Shown one piece after another: positions 8,220-16,699 of a stretch of DNA of 34,028 bases (positions are counted from its first letter, which is position 1; each line of letters begins with the position of its first letter). The notes under the pieces are model-generated. The model made no database searches. It was not told where the DNA came from and saw only the letters and a program-made list of their open reading frames with translations. The translations under genes were made by a program, and so were the position numbers. This DNA comes from UBA4582 sp047629195 (GTDB taxonomy: Bacteria; Pseudomonadota; Gammaproteobacteria; Pseudomonadales; Azotimanducaceae), in assembly GCA_047629195.1 (NCBI GenBank), contig JBLHWY010000060.1, positions 1 through 34,028 on the forward strand, read 5' to 3'.

Positions 8220-8816
8220 ATGAATAAGTTAACTAACAGACAAGCGGAAGTACTCGCTTTTATTAGGTCTTATATTGAACAAACAGGTTACCCTCCCACA
8301 CGCGCAGACATTGCCCAAGAACTGGGTTTCAAAAGCCCAAACGCATCGGAAGAACATTTAAAAGCGCTTGCCCGCAAAGGTGCCATTGAAATGATTCCGG
8401 GCACATCGCGCGGTATAAAACTTCCAGATACTAATGGTATTCCTATAATTGGTCGCGTCGCAGCTGGCTCTCCTATCCTCGCTCAAGAGCATATAGAAGA
8501 CTACTGCGAGATTCCGCCAAGTTTTTTCAGTCCTGCCGCAGACTATCTGTTAACAGTTCAAGGTGACAGTATGATCGAATGCGGCATACTCGACGGTGAC
8601 CTGCTGGCCGTACATAGAACACAACAGGTTAACAATGGAGATATCGTCGTCGCACGCATCGACGACGAAGTTACCGTAAAACGCTTGCGAAAGAGTCGCA
8701 GCAAGTTTCAAATCACCCTACTCCCAGAGAACAAAGATTATTCTCCTATTGAGGTAGATCTGAAGACAATGGATTTCGTGTTTGAAGGTTTAGCCGTTGG
8801 TGTTTTGCGACACTAG
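8220..8816 (+). CDS. lexA: SOS response repressor LexA
   Basis: Repressor and self-cleaving serine peptidase (S24) of the SOS regulon; 198 aa from ATG 8220. The winged-helix DNA-binding domain covers about residues 1-65 with the recognition region TRADIAQELGFKSPNASEEHL. The Ala82-Gly83 cleavage site lies in GRVAAGSP. The catalytic dyad is Ser117 (QGDSM) and Lys154 (VTVKRL), each two positions before its E. coli equivalent. The frame is open upstream to 8004, but such a product would run across the promoter and SOS boxes. ATG 8220 gives the normal family length, although its Shine-Dalgarno is weak. Autoregulation follows from the two SOS boxes. No sulA-like gene follows; the next gene, topA, converges. 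All catalytic residues are present, so it should be functional. Confidence 0.97.
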   Translation: MNKLTNRQAEVLAFIRSYIEQTGYPPTRADIAQELGFKSPNASEEHLKALARKGAIEMIPGTSRGIKLPDTNGIPIIGRVAAGSPILAQEHIEDYCEIPPSFFSPAADYLLTVQGDSMIECGILDGDLLAVHRTQQVNNGDIVVARIDDEVTVKRLRKSRSKFQITLLPENKDYSPIEVDLKTMDFVFEGLAVGVLRH

Positions 8817-8846
8817 TCACTCTCGAATTACGAAACAAGCACGAAA

Positions 8847-8877
8847 TGAGCAGCATCTTTTATCCAGATGCTGCTCA
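8847..8877. terminator. Probable bidirectional terminator hairpin between lexA and topA
   Basis: Perfect 11-bp stem: TGAGCAGCATC (8847-8857), 9-nt loop, GATGCTGCTCA (8867-8877), placed between the converging lexA and topA stops. There is no strong U-tract on either side, so termination efficiency is uncertain, but position and stem strength support the role. Confidence 0.6.
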
Positions 8878-8914
8878 GTCAATAAGCACCGCCACTAATT
8901 CATACTTTTCAATT

Positions 8915-11662
8915 CTAGCTTTTGGCTTTTGCTTTGGTCTTCGGCTTTGCTTTAGCTTTGGGTTTCGCTTTAGCTTTTGGTTTCGCTTTAGACTTAGCTT
9001 TCGCTTTAGACTTAGCTGCTGCTTTTTTACGAGGCGTCTTAATTTGCTCGTCTACCACCCACTTCCCATTAACGTAATCTGCACGCCAACCAGAAGGCTT
9101 GCCATCATCTTCTGAAATTACGTACTGTTCTTTAGTCTTTCTGGCAAACTTTAGCAACGTTCTTCTACCCTGAGAATCCTGCACAGGTGCCTGCATTAGA
9201 AACCCATACTTCGGATCGATTTCATTCTGGTGAGGAATTAGCTCGTCAATGAAGGGGGCTCTCGTTTCCCTATTTTTCGGAAACTGACTCGCAGCCAAAA
9301 ATATTCCTGCAGCTCCGTCTCTCAAAATGTATGTGTCATCAACCTTGACGCAAGCCAGTTCTGGCATGGGTACAGGATCCATTTTTGGTGGCGCGGCTTC
9401 TCCGTTCCTAAGCAGCTTGCGGGTGTTCTTGCAATCCTCAGAAGTACAGCCAAAATACTTACCGAACCTACCTGTTTTTAATTGCATCTCGGCGCCGCAC
9501 TTATCGCACTCAAGCAGAGGACCGTCGTATCCCTTAATTTTGAACTCACCTGCCTCGACTTCCATACCGTCGCAATCAGGGTTATTTCCACAAATATGGA
9601 TCTTACGTTCTGTATCAATTAGATAACTGTCCATCGCAGTCTGACACGTCGCACATCTGCGTTTAGTTCTAAGAATCCTTGACTCTTCTTCGTCGTCACC
9701 GTTTACACTGACAACTTCATCGCCGGATATTAGATTAATTGTGCTCTTACAACGTTCCTTCGGAGGTAGTGAGTAACCAGAACATCCTAAAAACACGCCT
9801 GTGCTAGCGGTTCTGATTTGCATCTTTCTGCCACATTTTGGGCAATCGATGTCAGTCATCGTCGGCTCATTTGAACGCATGTTCAAAGTTGCCTTGTCTA
9901 ATTTTTTCTCGAAGTCAGAATAGAATCGATTTAGCAGTTGCTTCCATTCATATTTACCATCGGAAACTTTATCTAACGACTCCTCTAGCTCTGCGGTAAA
10001 ACCGTAGTCTAACAAATCGTTAAAATTCTCATTTAACCGATCCGTCACTACATCACCAATTTTTTCAGCATAGAAACGCTTATTTCTAAGGGTCGCATAG
10101 CCGCGATCCTGAATCGTAGTGATGATTGACGCATAGGTAGATGGACGCCCTATGCCCTTTTTTTCTAACTCTCTTACCAGCGCTGCTTCCCCGAAGCGGG
10201 CGACGGGTTTAGTAAAGTGCTGAGAAGGTAACAGCTCAATCAGGTTGAGTACTTGCCCTACTGCGTATTCAGGTAGCGGCGCTTCTTCTTCCTTGCGAAC
10301 TGCTGGAGCCTGAACTCGGGTAAAACCGTCAAATCTCAGAACCCGACCTCTCACCCGTAATTCCAGATCGTCAGCTTCAACTACGACGCTTGTGCTCGTG
10401 TATTCTGCATTTGGCATTTGACAGGCAACAAACTGACGCCAAATCAATTCATACAACCGCTCCGCGTCTCGTTCCATACCTGCTAGCGAAGTTGTTTTTA
10501 TACTAACATCAGATGGCCGAATAGCTTCGTGAGCTTCCTGCGCGCCTTCTTTGCTACCGAAGATTCGCGGCTCCTCCAGCAGATATTTTTTGCCAAATTC
10601 ACCAACGATCAAATCTCTACAAGCCGAAACCGCCTCTCCACTCAAGTTAGTCGAGTCGGTTCTCATGTAGGTGATATAACCAGCTTCATAGAGCCGCTGA
10701 GCCATCATCATAGTTTTCTTAACGCCGTACCCCAATCTGGTACTGGCAGCCTGTTGCAAAGTCGAAGTAATAAAGGGCGCAGTTGGTTTCGTTTGTGTCG
10801 GTCTACCTTCTCGACTTTTGACAATGAATGCAGCAACTTCAAGTTTCTTTAGTGCCGCATCGGTCTGTTCTTGATTAACAGGTCTGAAATTTTCGCCAGC
10901 TTGTTTCGCTACTTGAAACTTGACGGGTTCTTCTTTTTTCTTTGCTTCCTCACTCAGGTTAGCAAAAACATCCCAATACTCTTCGGGAATAAACTTACGA
11001 ATCTCCCGCTCTCGTTCCACAATAAGTTTCGTGGCAACCGATTGGACTCGACCCGCAGACAGACCGCGAGCAATTTTGGCCCAGAGTAATGGCGAGACCA
11101 TGAAACCCACAACCCGATCCAAAAATCGCCTTGCTTGCTGCGCATTAACCATGGCCATATCAAGTTCGCCAGGCTTCTCAAAGGCTTCCTGGATGGCGCG
11201 TTTAGTGATTTCGTTAAAAACCACACGCCGATATCGAGAATCATCACCACCGATCGCTTCACGCAAATGCCAGGCGATTGCCTCTCCTTCACGATCAAGG
11301 TCAGTTGCGAGGTAAATTGTATCGGCGTCTTTTGCCAGCCTCCGCAGTTCAGTTACTACTTTTTCCTTACCAGGGAGAATCTGATAATTCGCAGCCCATT
11401 CATTTCCGGGATCAATCCCCATCCTGGTGACCAACTGTCTCTTGGCCTTTTCTTGCTTATAGGCTGCTTTCTTATCCTCCGGCATTTTTCGAGTCTTAGC
11501 CGCTTCGGCCGCCCGTGCTTTCGGATCTGATGTCGAACTACCGCTGGTAGGCAGATCTCGAATATGTCCGACGCTCGACTTTACAATAAATTCGTCACCA
11601 AGATATTTGTTGATTGTCTTCGCTTTTGCGGGAGACTCGACGATGACTAATGATTTACCCAT
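8915..11662 (-). CDS. topA: DNA topoisomerase I (type IA)
   Basis: Relaxes negatively supercoiled DNA through a 5'-phosphotyrosine intermediate; 915 aa from ATG 11662. Upstream in-frame codons would add 24 residues, but MGKSLVIVESPAKAKTI is the standard family N-terminus. The Toprim domain carries DREGEAIAWH with the metal-binding acidic residues, and the catalytic Tyr332 lies in GYITYMRTDSTN. Beyond the core are three Cys-rich zinc-ribbon units, about residues 600-770 (CPKCGRKM, CATCQTAMD, CDKCGAEM), as in gammaproteobacterial enzymes. The C-terminus is a tail of about 40 residues made almost only of Lys, Ala, Ser and Pro, likely DNA- or RNA polymerase-contacting, encoded by an 18-bp periodic repeat. 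It converges with lexA. The small membrane-protein gene lies upstream on the same strand, 131 bp away. Identification is secure. Confidence 0.98.
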   Translation of the reverse strand: MGKSLVIVESPAKAKTINKYLGDEFIVKSSVGHIRDLPTSGSSTSDPKARAAEAAKTRKMPEDKKAAYKQEKAKRQLVTRMGIDPGNEWAANYQILPGKEKVVTELRRLAKDADTIYLATDLDREGEAIAWHLREAIGGDDSRYRRVVFNEITKRAIQEAFEKPGELDMAMVNAQQARRFLDRVVGFMVSPLLWAKIARGLSAGRVQSVATKLIVEREREIRKFIPEEYWDVFANLSEEAKKKEEPVKFQVAKQAGENFRPVNQEQTDAALKKLEVAAFIVKSREGRPTQTKPTAPFITSTLQQAASTRLGYGVKKTMMMAQRLYEAGYITYMRTDSTNLSGEAVSACRDLIVGEFGKKYLLEEPRIFGSKEGAQEAHEAIRPSDVSIKTTSLAGMERDAERLYELIWRQFVACQMPNAEYTSTSVVVEADDLELRVRGRVLRFDGFTRVQAPAVRKEEEAPLPEYAVGQVLNLIELLPSQHFTKPVARFGEAALVRELEKKGIGRPSTYASIITTIQDRGYATLRNKRFYAEKIGDVVTDRLNENFNDLLDYGFTAELEESLDKVSDGKYEWKQLLNRFYSDFEKKLDKATLNMRSNEPTMTDIDCPKCGRKMQIRTASTGVFLGCSGYSLPPKERCKSTINLISGDEVVSVNGDDEEESRILRTKRRCATCQTAMDSYLIDTERKIHICGNNPDCDGMEVEAGEFKIKGYDGPLLECDKCGAEMQLKTGRFGKYFGCTSEDCKNTRKLLRNGEAAPPKMDPVPMPELACVKVDDTYILRDGAAGIFLAASQFPKNRETRAPFIDELIPHQNEIDPKYGFLMQAPVQDSQGRRTLLKFARKTKEQYVISEDDGKPSGWRADYVNGKWVVDEQIKTPRKKAAAKSKAKAKSKAKPKAKAKPKAKAKPKTKAKAKS
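8963..9016 (-). repeat. 18-bp periodic repeat encoding the TopA basic tail
   Basis: Positions 8981-8998 and 8999-9016 are identical 18-bp tandem copies, and 8963-8980 is a diverged third copy. Each encodes a Lys-Ala-Ser/Pro hexapeptide of the TopA C-terminus. In-frame repeat number could vary by slippage without breaking the gene. Confidence 0.85.
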
Positions 11663-11793
11663 AGATTCTCTGTGTTCTTGCGTATTTGGCAAAAAAAGGC
11701 CGACATATATAAAGTGTTGACTAACCAAGGTCAACCCAAATTCACATTACCGATGCAATATGTACTAGCACAAACGTCAGATTAAGACAGAAA

Positions 11794-12357
11794 CTAATCA
11801 TCCTCAGCACGGTTATCAGAAGACAAATCCTTTTCTGAACAAGGGCTTAGAGCAACAATGACCTTAAGAAAATCAAAAATATTGGCCAATCCCAACTCGT
11901 CTGATCGCTCATGCCAGTAAATAGTGACTAATTGTGCTATTTCATCAATTCGAACCACATCCGTTGGCAAATCATTAGCCCGAAGCTCGATTTCTGCTCG
12001 AAATTTTGTGTCCATAGAAACTGGCAGATCATCAACCCATCGAAGCTGGTCATCCGTGGACTTGTCCCTGACCAGCGCCCAATCCGGTATTTTGGCACCC
12101 ATCAATTGATCATTCCTTCTTCTCGGTTTTCTGTAGGCGATACAGTCAAGCTCACGGGGCAAAGGACGACCTGTCGCTGATAAGTATTTCTCATTGTCAG
12201 AATCTGGATCATCAATCTTCACCAAAGCAACGTTAATACCTAGTGCCCTTGCTTCTTGCCTAAAGTTCATTTGCTGCTTCTGTCGTTTTGAAGGCAATAT
12301 CGAAATGATCGGGGCAATCACCAACAAAAGCACGAAAATTACAATTAGGTAGTTCAT
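11794..12357 (-). CDS. Unrecognised single-span membrane protein next to topA
   Basis: 187 aa; I do not recognise a characterised family. Residues 1-21 form one hydrophobic helix (YLIVIFVLLLVIAPIISIL) followed by a basic stretch (PSKRQKQQ), giving a probable N-out, C-in anchor with a soluble cytoplasmic domain of about 160 residues. The soluble part has no Cys/His clusters or nucleotide-binding motif. It includes ARALGINVALVKI, a run of basic residues around YRKPRRR, and an acidic C-terminus (SSDNRAEDD). A Shine-Dalgarno AAGGA (12369-12373) precedes the ATG, and a perfect hairpin lies just upstream of that. I recall an uncharacterised protein with similar topology beside topA in Pseudomonas, so it may be a conserved companion. 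Function unknown. Confidence 0.8.
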   Translation of the reverse strand: MNYLIVIFVLLLVIAPIISILPSKRQKQQMNFRQEARALGINVALVKIDDPDSDNEKYLSATGRPLPRELDCIAYRKPRRRNDQLMGAKIPDWALVRDKSTDDQLRWVDDLPVSMDTKFRAEIELRANDLPTDVVRIDEIAQLVTIYWHERSDELGLANIFDFLKVIVALSPCSEKDLSSDNRAEDD

Positions 12358-12377
12358 TTGGGACTATTTCCTTTTTG

Positions 12378-12394
12378 GCCACAACCCTTGTGGC
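12378..12394 (-). promoter_or_regulatory. Hairpin in the leader of the unrecognised membrane-protein gene
   Basis: GCCACAA (12378-12384), loop CCC, TTGTGGC (12388-12394): a perfect 7-bp stem with a 3-nt loop ending 4 nt before the AAGGA ribosome binding site of the minus-strand gene. It could affect ribosome loading or protect the mRNA 5' end. On the plus strand no U-run follows. Confidence 0.45.
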
Positions 12395-12539
12395 AACTGG
12401 GCTGTAAGCTGCCGCGAACAGGGCAAATGGGAAAAAATTGAGAATTCAAGTTCTCAGCTATTGTCGAACACTCACTTACTGTGTAAATTTGCGAAAAATG
12501 ACTCAATAATAATAACAAAACGCTTAGGAGATACTGCCC

Positions 12540-12974
12540 ATGGGAGAATATAACCATATTCTTGTAGCTGTAGACCTTACCGAGGAAGCCCGCCACGTAT
12601 CCAAGCGCGCATGCGCACTACGGAAGGCCTTCTCTGCTAGCTTAAGTTGCATGCATGTCATTGAACCACTTAGCCTTGCCTATGGTGGTGATATTCCAAT
12701 GGACCTGTCCACCATACAGGAACAGATACAGGAAACTGCAAAAAAACAACTCGCGGACTTTGCCCAATCGCTTTCAATACCTGATGAAAACCAGCATCTC
12801 ATTTTCGGTCGGCCAGAAACCGAAATTCATGGGTTGGCCGAACAAATTGGCGCGGATCTTATTGTGGTCGGCAGTCATGGTCGACATGGTCTTGCATTGC
12901 TTCTGGGGTCTACAGCAAATGGTGTTTTACACGGCGCTCCCTGTGACGTACTCGCCGTGAGAGTTGGCAAATAA
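12540..12974 (+). CDS. Universal stress protein, UspA family
   Basis: Small cytoplasmic alpha/beta protein of the UspA superfamily, 144 aa. The N-terminal strand HILVAVDLTEEA and the C-terminal nucleotide-binding signature G-S-H-G-R-H-G-(7)-LGSTAN are present. This matches the G-x2-G-x9-G-S/T pattern of the ATP-binding class, so nucleotide binding is likely. The Shine-Dalgarno TAGGAG (12525-12530) lies 9 nt before ATG 12540, supporting the start. Family members typically form dimers and are induced by starvation, oxidants or growth arrest, but the exact role here is unknown. It is transcribed away from the unrecognised membrane-protein gene, with a shared 180-bp upstream region. An imperfect multi-stem structure follows the stop. 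Confidence 0.93.
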   Translation: MGEYNHILVAVDLTEEARHVSKRACALRKAFSASLSCMHVIEPLSLAYGGDIPMDLSTIQEQIQETAKKQLADFAQSLSIPDENQHLIFGRPETEIHGLAEQIGADLIVVGSHGRHGLALLLGSTANGVLHGAPCDVLAVRVGK

Positions 12975-12981
12975 CAATTCG

Positions 12982-13038
12982 CCTCAGAGCTAACTGCAAA
13001 ATTTTTTGCGACGCGCCAGCTTAAGCTATGCCCTGAGG
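12982..13038 (+). terminator. Possible structured terminator after the usp gene
   Basis: Outer arms CCTCAG (12982-12987) and CTGAGG (13033-13038) enclose a small stem GCAAAA/TTTTGC (12996-13001 with 13004-13009). The T-rich run lies inside the inner stem rather than after the outer one, so this is a weak call. Confidence 0.3.
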
Positions 13039-13141
13039 TTCCAGCGCTGAACAATAGCAAAGGACCCGGCCTTGGGGAGGCTTTAATTCCAGACAAGAAC
13101 TGGCTAAAGTGTTGGTTACTCAATGTGACCCACTATTTTTT

Positions 13142-15163
13142 ATGGCTCGGATATTCAGCAAAAGACTGCTTCTATTTACCACCTTGGCATCGCTTCTGTT
13201 TGTAGAATCCTCCCTGGTATTTAGCGCTGCGGCTAAACCCAACGATTTCGTCACAAAATTCGAACAGAGAAAAGCTTACAAAAATGCCATTAGGTCCGTG
13301 AAATTGGGCCAGCGCAGCAAATTCCAACAGCAGAAAAAAGCACTCACAAACTATGCACTGTATCCCTACCTTGAATACTATGAACGTATTTATCAGATTT
13401 CCCGTCAGGACAATGCAGGTATTGACGCCTTCCTGTCACAATATGCGGATACGCCACTTACTCTTAGGTTGCGCCAGAACTGGCTCTATCATCTAGCTAA
13501 AAGGGGTCAGTGGGATGATTTTATCAACTACTATGACCAGCCCACTGCAAATAAAATAAACGCCTGCAATTATGGCTATGCACTGCACCGAACTGGGCAA
13601 GTTGATGCGGCTTATGAGCAAGCTGAACGCCTCTGGTCAGTGAATTATTCACAACCAGACGAGTGTGATTCTATTTTTAAAGTCTGGCGCGGTGCTAAAG
13701 GTCTGACGCCAGACTTAGCATGGACGCGTTTTGCTCTGAGCATGCGCGCTGGAAAAATTACGCTGGCGAGTTACTTACTGCGCTTTTTAGATAAACAGGA
13801 TGCCAGCTACGGAGCTACATTCCTCGGAGTCCATCGCAAACCAGAACTCATCAAAAATACAACAAAGTACTCACTGTCAAACCAGCGAGAGTCAGAAATC
13901 GTTTTGCATGGTTTGAAAAGACTGGCGAGAAGAGATGCTCAGGCAGCATTTGATGCAATGCAAAGGTTCGGACCAGATCTCGTCGCCGACGAAACTGAAT
14001 CCAAGGCGCTTCTTTTACATATTGGCTACAGGCTAGCGTCACAGGGAGATGCCCTAAATAGCCTGGACAGTTATCCGATTAAAGTCAGTACTGATCCAAA
14101 GTTGATTGAATCTCGACTGAGACTGGCCCTGAAAAGAGGGGATACGAGCGATGTGTTAATACTAATGCACCAGTTGCCTGATCGTATAAGAAATGTTCCT
14201 AGATGGCGATATTGGCATGCCCGGATACTGGAGGATTCAACACAACAAGCAGAACAAGACGATGCTAAGCAAACGCTAGCTGAACTGGCAAACACTCGCA
14301 GCTACTACGGGTTTCTTGCCGCTGATCATCTTGATCTACCATATCAATTTCAGAACATTACGGCAGGTATAACCGAAGAAGAGATACTCGCGCTAGAAGC
14401 ATCTCCGGCAATGGAGCGCGCACTAGAGCTATATGCGATCGGTGAGTTAACCTTGGCGCGGCGAGAATGGCTAAACAATGTTAATCAATTCTCTAATCGT
14501 GAACGGCAAATTGCAGGTTACGTGGCTCAACGGTGGGGCTGGCACAAGCGAGCAATCCAAGCAATGATTGATGCCGAAGCTTGGAATGATCTCGATATTC
14601 GTTTCCCTCTTGCCTACCAGGATAGCTTTATCGCAAATGCCGTAAAAGCTGATATACCCGTTACGTTCGGCTTTGCAATTGCTCGACAGGAAAGTGCTTT
14701 TATGCCGGATGCAAAATCTGGCGCAGGTGCATTAGGACTGATGCAAATGATTCCCAGTACTGCAAAGATGACCGCTAGACGCCACAACTTGCGACCTCCC
14801 AGTTCAAACACCCTGATTGACCCAGAAACAAATATTCAGCTCGGCACTTCTCACCTCGGCACATTGCTTCGACGCTTCAATAACAACCGCATACTTGCGT
14901 CAGTTGCATACAATGCTGGTCCCCGGCGAGTTCAACAATGGCTTGACCCAGCGCTTCCGGTCGATGTGTGGATCGAGACCATACCTTTCACTGAAACCAG
15001 GAACTATGTCCAGAATGTATTAATGTTTGCAGCTATTTATGGCAATCGGCTACAAAACACTCAACCCCTCATCATGGAGCATGAGCGTGCCGCATTCCCC
15101 GCGACACTAATGACTTTAAGTTCAACCTCGCAACAGATCATTGACAGCGAAAAATCAGACTAG
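13142..15163 (+). CDS. slt: Soluble lytic murein transglycosylase (Slt70 type)
   Basis: Periplasmic exo-acting lytic transglycosylase that cleaves the MurNAc-GlcNAc bond to form 1,6-anhydromuropeptides. ATG 13142 is chosen because it starts directly at a signal peptide (MARIFSKRLLLFTTLASL, cleavage near FSAAAKP). An in-frame GTG at 13109 would add 11 polar residues; neither start has a strong Shine-Dalgarno. Product 673 aa. Residues about 30-480 form the helical superhelix (U and L domains) of the Slt70 doughnut. The catalytic goose-lysozyme-like domain follows, with Glu517 in IARQESAF, then GALGLMQMIPSTA, the NIQLGTSHL block and VAYNAGPRRVQQWL. Length is close to E. coli Slt70 (645 aa). It lies between usp and the EAL-HDOD gene on the same strand. 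Confidence 0.95.
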   Translation: MARIFSKRLLLFTTLASLLFVESSLVFSAAAKPNDFVTKFEQRKAYKNAIRSVKLGQRSKFQQQKKALTNYALYPYLEYYERIYQISRQDNAGIDAFLSQYADTPLTLRLRQNWLYHLAKRGQWDDFINYYDQPTANKINACNYGYALHRTGQVDAAYEQAERLWSVNYSQPDECDSIFKVWRGAKGLTPDLAWTRFALSMRAGKITLASYLLRFLDKQDASYGATFLGVHRKPELIKNTTKYSLSNQRESEIVLHGLKRLARRDAQAAFDAMQRFGPDLVADETESKALLLHIGYRLASQGDALNSLDSYPIKVSTDPKLIESRLRLALKRGDTSDVLILMHQLPDRIRNVPRWRYWHARILEDSTQQAEQDDAKQTLAELANTRSYYGFLAADHLDLPYQFQNITAGITEEEILALEASPAMERALELYAIGELTLARREWLNNVNQFSNRERQIAGYVAQRWGWHKRAIQAMIDAEAWNDLDIRFPLAYQDSFIANAVKADIPVTFGFAIARQESAFMPDAKSGAGALGLMQMIPSTAKMTARRHNLRPPSSNTLIDPETNIQLGTSHLGTLLRRFNNNRILASVAYNAGPRRVQQWLDPALPVDVWIETIPFTETRNYVQNVLMFAAIYGNRLQNTQPLIMEHERAAFPATLMTLSSTSQQIIDSEKSD

Positions 15164-15407
15164 CCTAAATGCGTTTTTTATTGTGTCTCCAGCTCTTAAT
15201 TAATAAATCTGGACTATGCTTTTAGGACAATAGCAGCTAGAGCGACATCTATGTCTTTGTCTCAAGATTCCAGCACCCACCCCCTTATTATTAACGGGAA
15301 TACTTTCTGGGCGATTACAAGAAAAATTATGCGAATAGACTTTCCTACCCACCGTTTGCTTACACAAGCTGAAACCTTGTTGGTTCGACCGACGAGACAA
15401 AAATAAC
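15164..15407. other. Intergenic region between slt and the EAL-HDOD gene
   Basis: 244 bp. A 51-codon frame (ATG 15251 to stop 15404-15406) ends one base before the next gene's ATG, and it has no recognisable homology or good ribosome binding site. No clear terminator or promoter is visible. Confidence 0.35.
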
Positions 15408-16655
15408 ATGGACGAACCGATAAAAAATCCAACAACTAACTTTGATCATAACGAGCAAGTGCTCATGGCACGTCAGCCGATTTACGACTGCCATAGTAAA
15501 ATTGTCGCTTACGAATTACTTTTTCGCCAATTTGATAACAATACCGCAGAATTTATTGACGGTGATAACGCAACATCTGTAGTACTCGTTAATGCTTTCA
15601 CCCACCTCGACATCAACGAACTCATCGGAACCAAAAAAGCATTCATAAACTTCACCCGCAACCTGCTCGCCAATCCACCTCCGTTTGATAAAGACCGCTT
15701 GGTTATTGAGGTACTCGAAGATGTAGAAATTGACGACTCTCTCGTCAAAGATCTTACGGCGCTTTCAAGGGACGGTTATACGATTGCACTCGACGACTTT
15801 ATTCTGCAAGAAAGCTCCCACAGAATTCTAGCCATCGCCGATATCGTCAAGATAGACATTATGCAACTTTCAGTTTCAGAACTGCACGAGTATGTTCGGG
15901 TACTCAAACAATACGATCTCACACTGTTAGCGGAAAAGGTGGAAACTCACGAGGAGTACGAGCTTTGTGCCTCACTTGGCTTTGAGCTATTTCAGGGTTA
16001 CTTCTTATGTAAACCACAGATCATTAGCGGAAAACAGGTCCCACCCGCGAAGCTTGTTGTGATGGAACTCATTGGCAAGCTACAAGACCCCTCAATTAAA
16101 TTCTCAGATCTGGACTTGCTCATCAGTCGAGATCCAATCTTGAGTTTCAAGATACTAAAGCTGGTAAATTCCGCAGCTTACTTAAGGTTAGCCAAACTAG
16201 ATTCCATTAGTCGCGCCATCTCATATCTCGGTATCGAACAAATACGCAGCCTGGCGGGGTTACTTTTACTTTCGAACCTTAACGACAAACCCAGTGCATT
16301 AAAAAACCAGACAATGATCCGGGCTAAAATGTGCGAATTGATTGGCAAGAACATCGATCCAGACTATCCCTCTCGATTTTTCTCGGCCGGATTACTATCC
16401 ACGCTGGATGCTTATTTTGATCAGACGCTCGAATCCATTCTCGAGAGCCTGCCGCTACATGAGGATCTATGCGACGCCCTGCTTCACCATAAGGGAGACT
16501 CCGGCATTGTGCTGCAATCGGTCCTGCAACAGGAATCAGCAGACTGGAACAAAATCAACTGGGACTTCCTAGCGAACCACGGGATAACACCCAGCAAATT
16601 CAATGACTACTACCAGCAGGCAATCGCTTGGCAGGAACAGACAATCACTGATTAA
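15408..16655 (+). CDS. EAL-HDOD signalling protein (YuxH/CdgJ-like)
   Basis: 415-aa cytoplasmic protein with an N-terminal EAL domain (about 20-210) and a C-terminal HDOD domain (about 215-400; SRDPILSFKILKLVNSAAY, ISRAISYLGIEQIRSLAGLLLL). EAL domains hydrolyse cyclic di-GMP. The signature here is ELL (YELLFR) rather than EAL. Several metal/catalytic positions look kept: Asn in INFT, Glu in IEVLE, Asp-Asp in ALDDF, Lys in VKIDI, Glu in AEKVET, Gln in FQGYF. The loop-6 DDFG-x-G motif is replaced by DDFILQES. This loop supports dimerisation and metal binding, so I infer weak or no activity, perhaps a c-di-GMP effector or scaffold. Known relatives such as Vibrio CdgJ influence motility. No HD phosphodiesterase motif is seen. 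Confidence 0.92.
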   Translation: MDEPIKNPTTNFDHNEQVLMARQPIYDCHSKIVAYELLFRQFDNNTAEFIDGDNATSVVLVNAFTHLDINELIGTKKAFINFTRNLLANPPPFDKDRLVIEVLEDVEIDDSLVKDLTALSRDGYTIALDDFILQESSHRILAIADIVKIDIMQLSVSELHEYVRVLKQYDLTLLAEKVETHEEYELCASLGFELFQGYFLCKPQIISGKQVPPAKLVVMELIGKLQDPSIKFSDLDLLISRDPILSFKILKLVNSAAYLRLAKLDSISRAISYLGIEQIRSLAGLLLLSNLNDKPSALKNQTMIRAKMCELIGKNIDPDYPSRFFSAGLLSTLDAYFDQTLESILESLPLHEDLCDALLHHKGDSGIVLQSVLQQESADWNKINWDFLANHGITPSKFNDYYQQAIAWQEQTITD

Positions 16656-16699
16656 ATCTTGATATCATTGCGTTTTCTCAATGCAGGATGACCAGGTTC

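Noticed and set aside
12354..12596. 80-codon minus-strand frame overlapping the usp start
   Set aside because: It runs antisense to the well-supported usp start and through the leader hairpin; composition is not protein-like.
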